A model generated the notes under the pieces. It ran no database searches and was not told the origin of the DNA. It saw only the letters and a list, made by a program, of their open reading frames with translations. Below are positions 15,015 through 15,988 of a DNA stretch of 15,988 nt, one piece after another; position 1 is the first letter of the stretch, and each line of letters starts with the position of its first letter. Location of the stretch: NCBI GenBank assembly GCA_026708165.1, contig JAPOVO010000290.1, positions 1 to 15,988 of the forward strand, in the 5' to 3' direction. A program made the translations under genes and the position numbers. The DNA comes from Chloroflexota bacterium. GTDB lineage: Bacteria > Chloroflexota > UBA11872 > VXNJ01.

Positions 15015-15988
15015 ATGAGCGCCGTAAAAGAACCGCAATCCGCCATAGCCGAAAAGTACCTGGACGCGCGCAACCGCGGACTTGACTTTCTGATGGGGCA
15101 GCTACGCCCGGACGGGGGATTCGGGCCGGAAGAGCGCGGCGTTACCGACTATTACAAGATGATCTCGGTGCTCAACGTCTGCGGCGAGACGCTGCACGCA
15201 AACCGGCTGTGCAAGTGGATTCGGGAGAATGGAATAACGCCGGAGGGTGACTTCGGCCCGCGTCCCGCCGACGCGTTCCAGTACTCGCACGCCTATTACA
15301 ACTCGTGGGTGGTCGGGGGATCGCACCGCGTCGGGTATTACGACCTTGCGATGCGGGGCTTCGAGTTCCTGCTGGACTTCTACGATCCCGAGAGCGGCGG
15401 CTACTACTCCAGCCCGACCGAGCGCGAGGCGAGCACACTTCAGGATATCTGGGTTGTCTGCGGCAGCGCCCGCGCCGCATTGATGGTGGGACGGGTGCAC
15501 ATAGCCGAAGGCACGGGACGCTGGCTGGAAGAGGTGTTCAGGCAGCAGCCCAACTTCCCGAAGCAGATTTACGGCGTCTTCAGCCGGGAAGAGGGGCTGA
15601 TAACCGAGCCCGATCCCAACGACGAGATCCGGTACATTTGCAACCGCGACGCGCACGAGGACCAGTTTTTCTTCAATCCGGGAATCTCGGCCGGCGTGCT
15701 CACGCGCCTGTACCTGGCAACCGGTAAACGCAAGTGGCTCGACCTCGCGATGGCCTACCTGAGCTTCGTGGACAACGCGCCGGACTACCTGTTCGCCTCG
15801 CTGCGCGCCGGAAAGGTGGCGTGGGCGGCTTCGAACCTCTACACCGTTACCGGAATGACCAAGTACCGCGACATCGTAATCAAGGTCGCGGACAACATCG
15901 TCGACCAGCAGGAGGCGGACGGATGCTGGGAGTCGGTGATCGGCACCAACGACGCGACCGCCGAAATGACCTACTGGCTCGACCAGAT
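15015..15988 (+). CDS. Alpha/alpha-toroid protein of unknown function (partial, C-terminus beyond right edge)
   Basis: An open frame of 324 complete codons starts at ATG 15015 behind GAGAGG and runs off the window. The sequence has repeated helix-pair units with glycine-rich turns: GLDFLMGQLRPDGGFG (22-37), GFEFLLDFYDPESGGYY (115-131), LYLATGKRKWLDLAMAYLSF (232-251) and KVADNIVDQQEADGCWES (290-307). This is the look of the six-hairpin glycosidase / prenyltransferase-terpene cyclase toroid superfamily. There is no signal peptide. No catalytic motif, such as the DxDD of cyclases, is visible in the part present. A role acting on a glycan or a polyprenyl carrier would fit the neighbours, but I cannot assign one. 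It may be transcribed separately from the operon. Confidence 0.75.
   Translation, partial: MSAVKEPQSAIAEKYLDARNRGLDFLMGQLRPDGGFGPEERGVTDYYKMISVLNVCGETLHANRLCKWIRENGITPEGDFGPRPADAFQYSHAYYNSWVVGGSHRVGYYDLAMRGFEFLLDFYDPESGGYYSSPTEREASTLQDIWVVCGSARAALMVGRVHIAEGTGRWLEEVFRQQPNFPKQIYGVFSREEGLITEPDPNDEIRYICNRDAHEDQFFFNPGISAGVLTRLYLATGKRKWLDLAMAYLSFVDNAPDYLFASLRAGKVAWAASNLYTVTGMTKYRDIVIKVADNIVDQQEADGCWESVIGTNDATAEMTYWLDQ

Overview
The window is about 16 kb of GC-rich bacterial DNA, fully coding except for three short intergenic gaps (about 170 to 220 bp each). No stretch over 300 bp lacks a gene, and I see no rRNA, tRNA, CRISPR array, insertion sequence or origin. Protein style, the pyrG-purA-pyrR neighbourhood, frequent TTG/GTG starts and the GT-C family with a WGPRYL-like motif fit a Chloroflexota-like (for example Dehalococcoidia-related) or similar environmental bacterium. 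That assignment is an inference; nothing in the window is a phylogenetic marker strong enough to fix it.

Left part (1-4275, minus strand): nucleotide metabolism. In transcription order these are a metallo-beta-lactamase-fold protein that has lost its metal ligands, pyrG (CTP synthase), purA (adenylosuccinate synthase), a palindromic terminator, and pyrR (cut by the left edge). pyrR has its own promoter (TATAAT) and a leader that can be folded by eye into a PyrR-binding hairpin, an antiterminator, and a terminator that also buries the pyrR ribosome-binding site. This predicts UMP-dependent autoregulation.

Centre and right part (4443-14845, plus strand): a compact glycan synthesis and export operon. 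Its genes are an ABC-2 permease (wzm), an ATPase with a carbohydrate-binding tail (wzt), a family 2 glycosyltransferase, a family 4 glycosyltransferase, a class I methyltransferase, a large GT-C-like membrane protein, a Trm112/YcaR-like small protein and a radical SAM/SPASM protein. Most neighbours overlap by 4 bp or lie a few bases apart. The logical job is assembly, modification (methylation) and ABC-dependent export of a surface polysaccharide.

The most striking observation is that four consecutive proteins (Wzt, GT2, GT4, methyltransferase) carry what looks like the same roughly 120-residue beta-rich module, with the signatures LG[KR]G..[..]E.WPP.IRW and D.R.LG.AV..V. It is C-terminal in Wzt and in the methyltransferase, inserted inside the catalytic domain of GT4, and inserted in an apparently circularly permuted order inside GT2. 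This suggests a shared glycan-reading module spread across the initiation, extension, capping and export enzymes of one pathway.

Right edge (15015-15988): after a 169-bp gap, an alpha/alpha-toroid protein of unknown function starts with a good Shine-Dalgarno and runs off the window.
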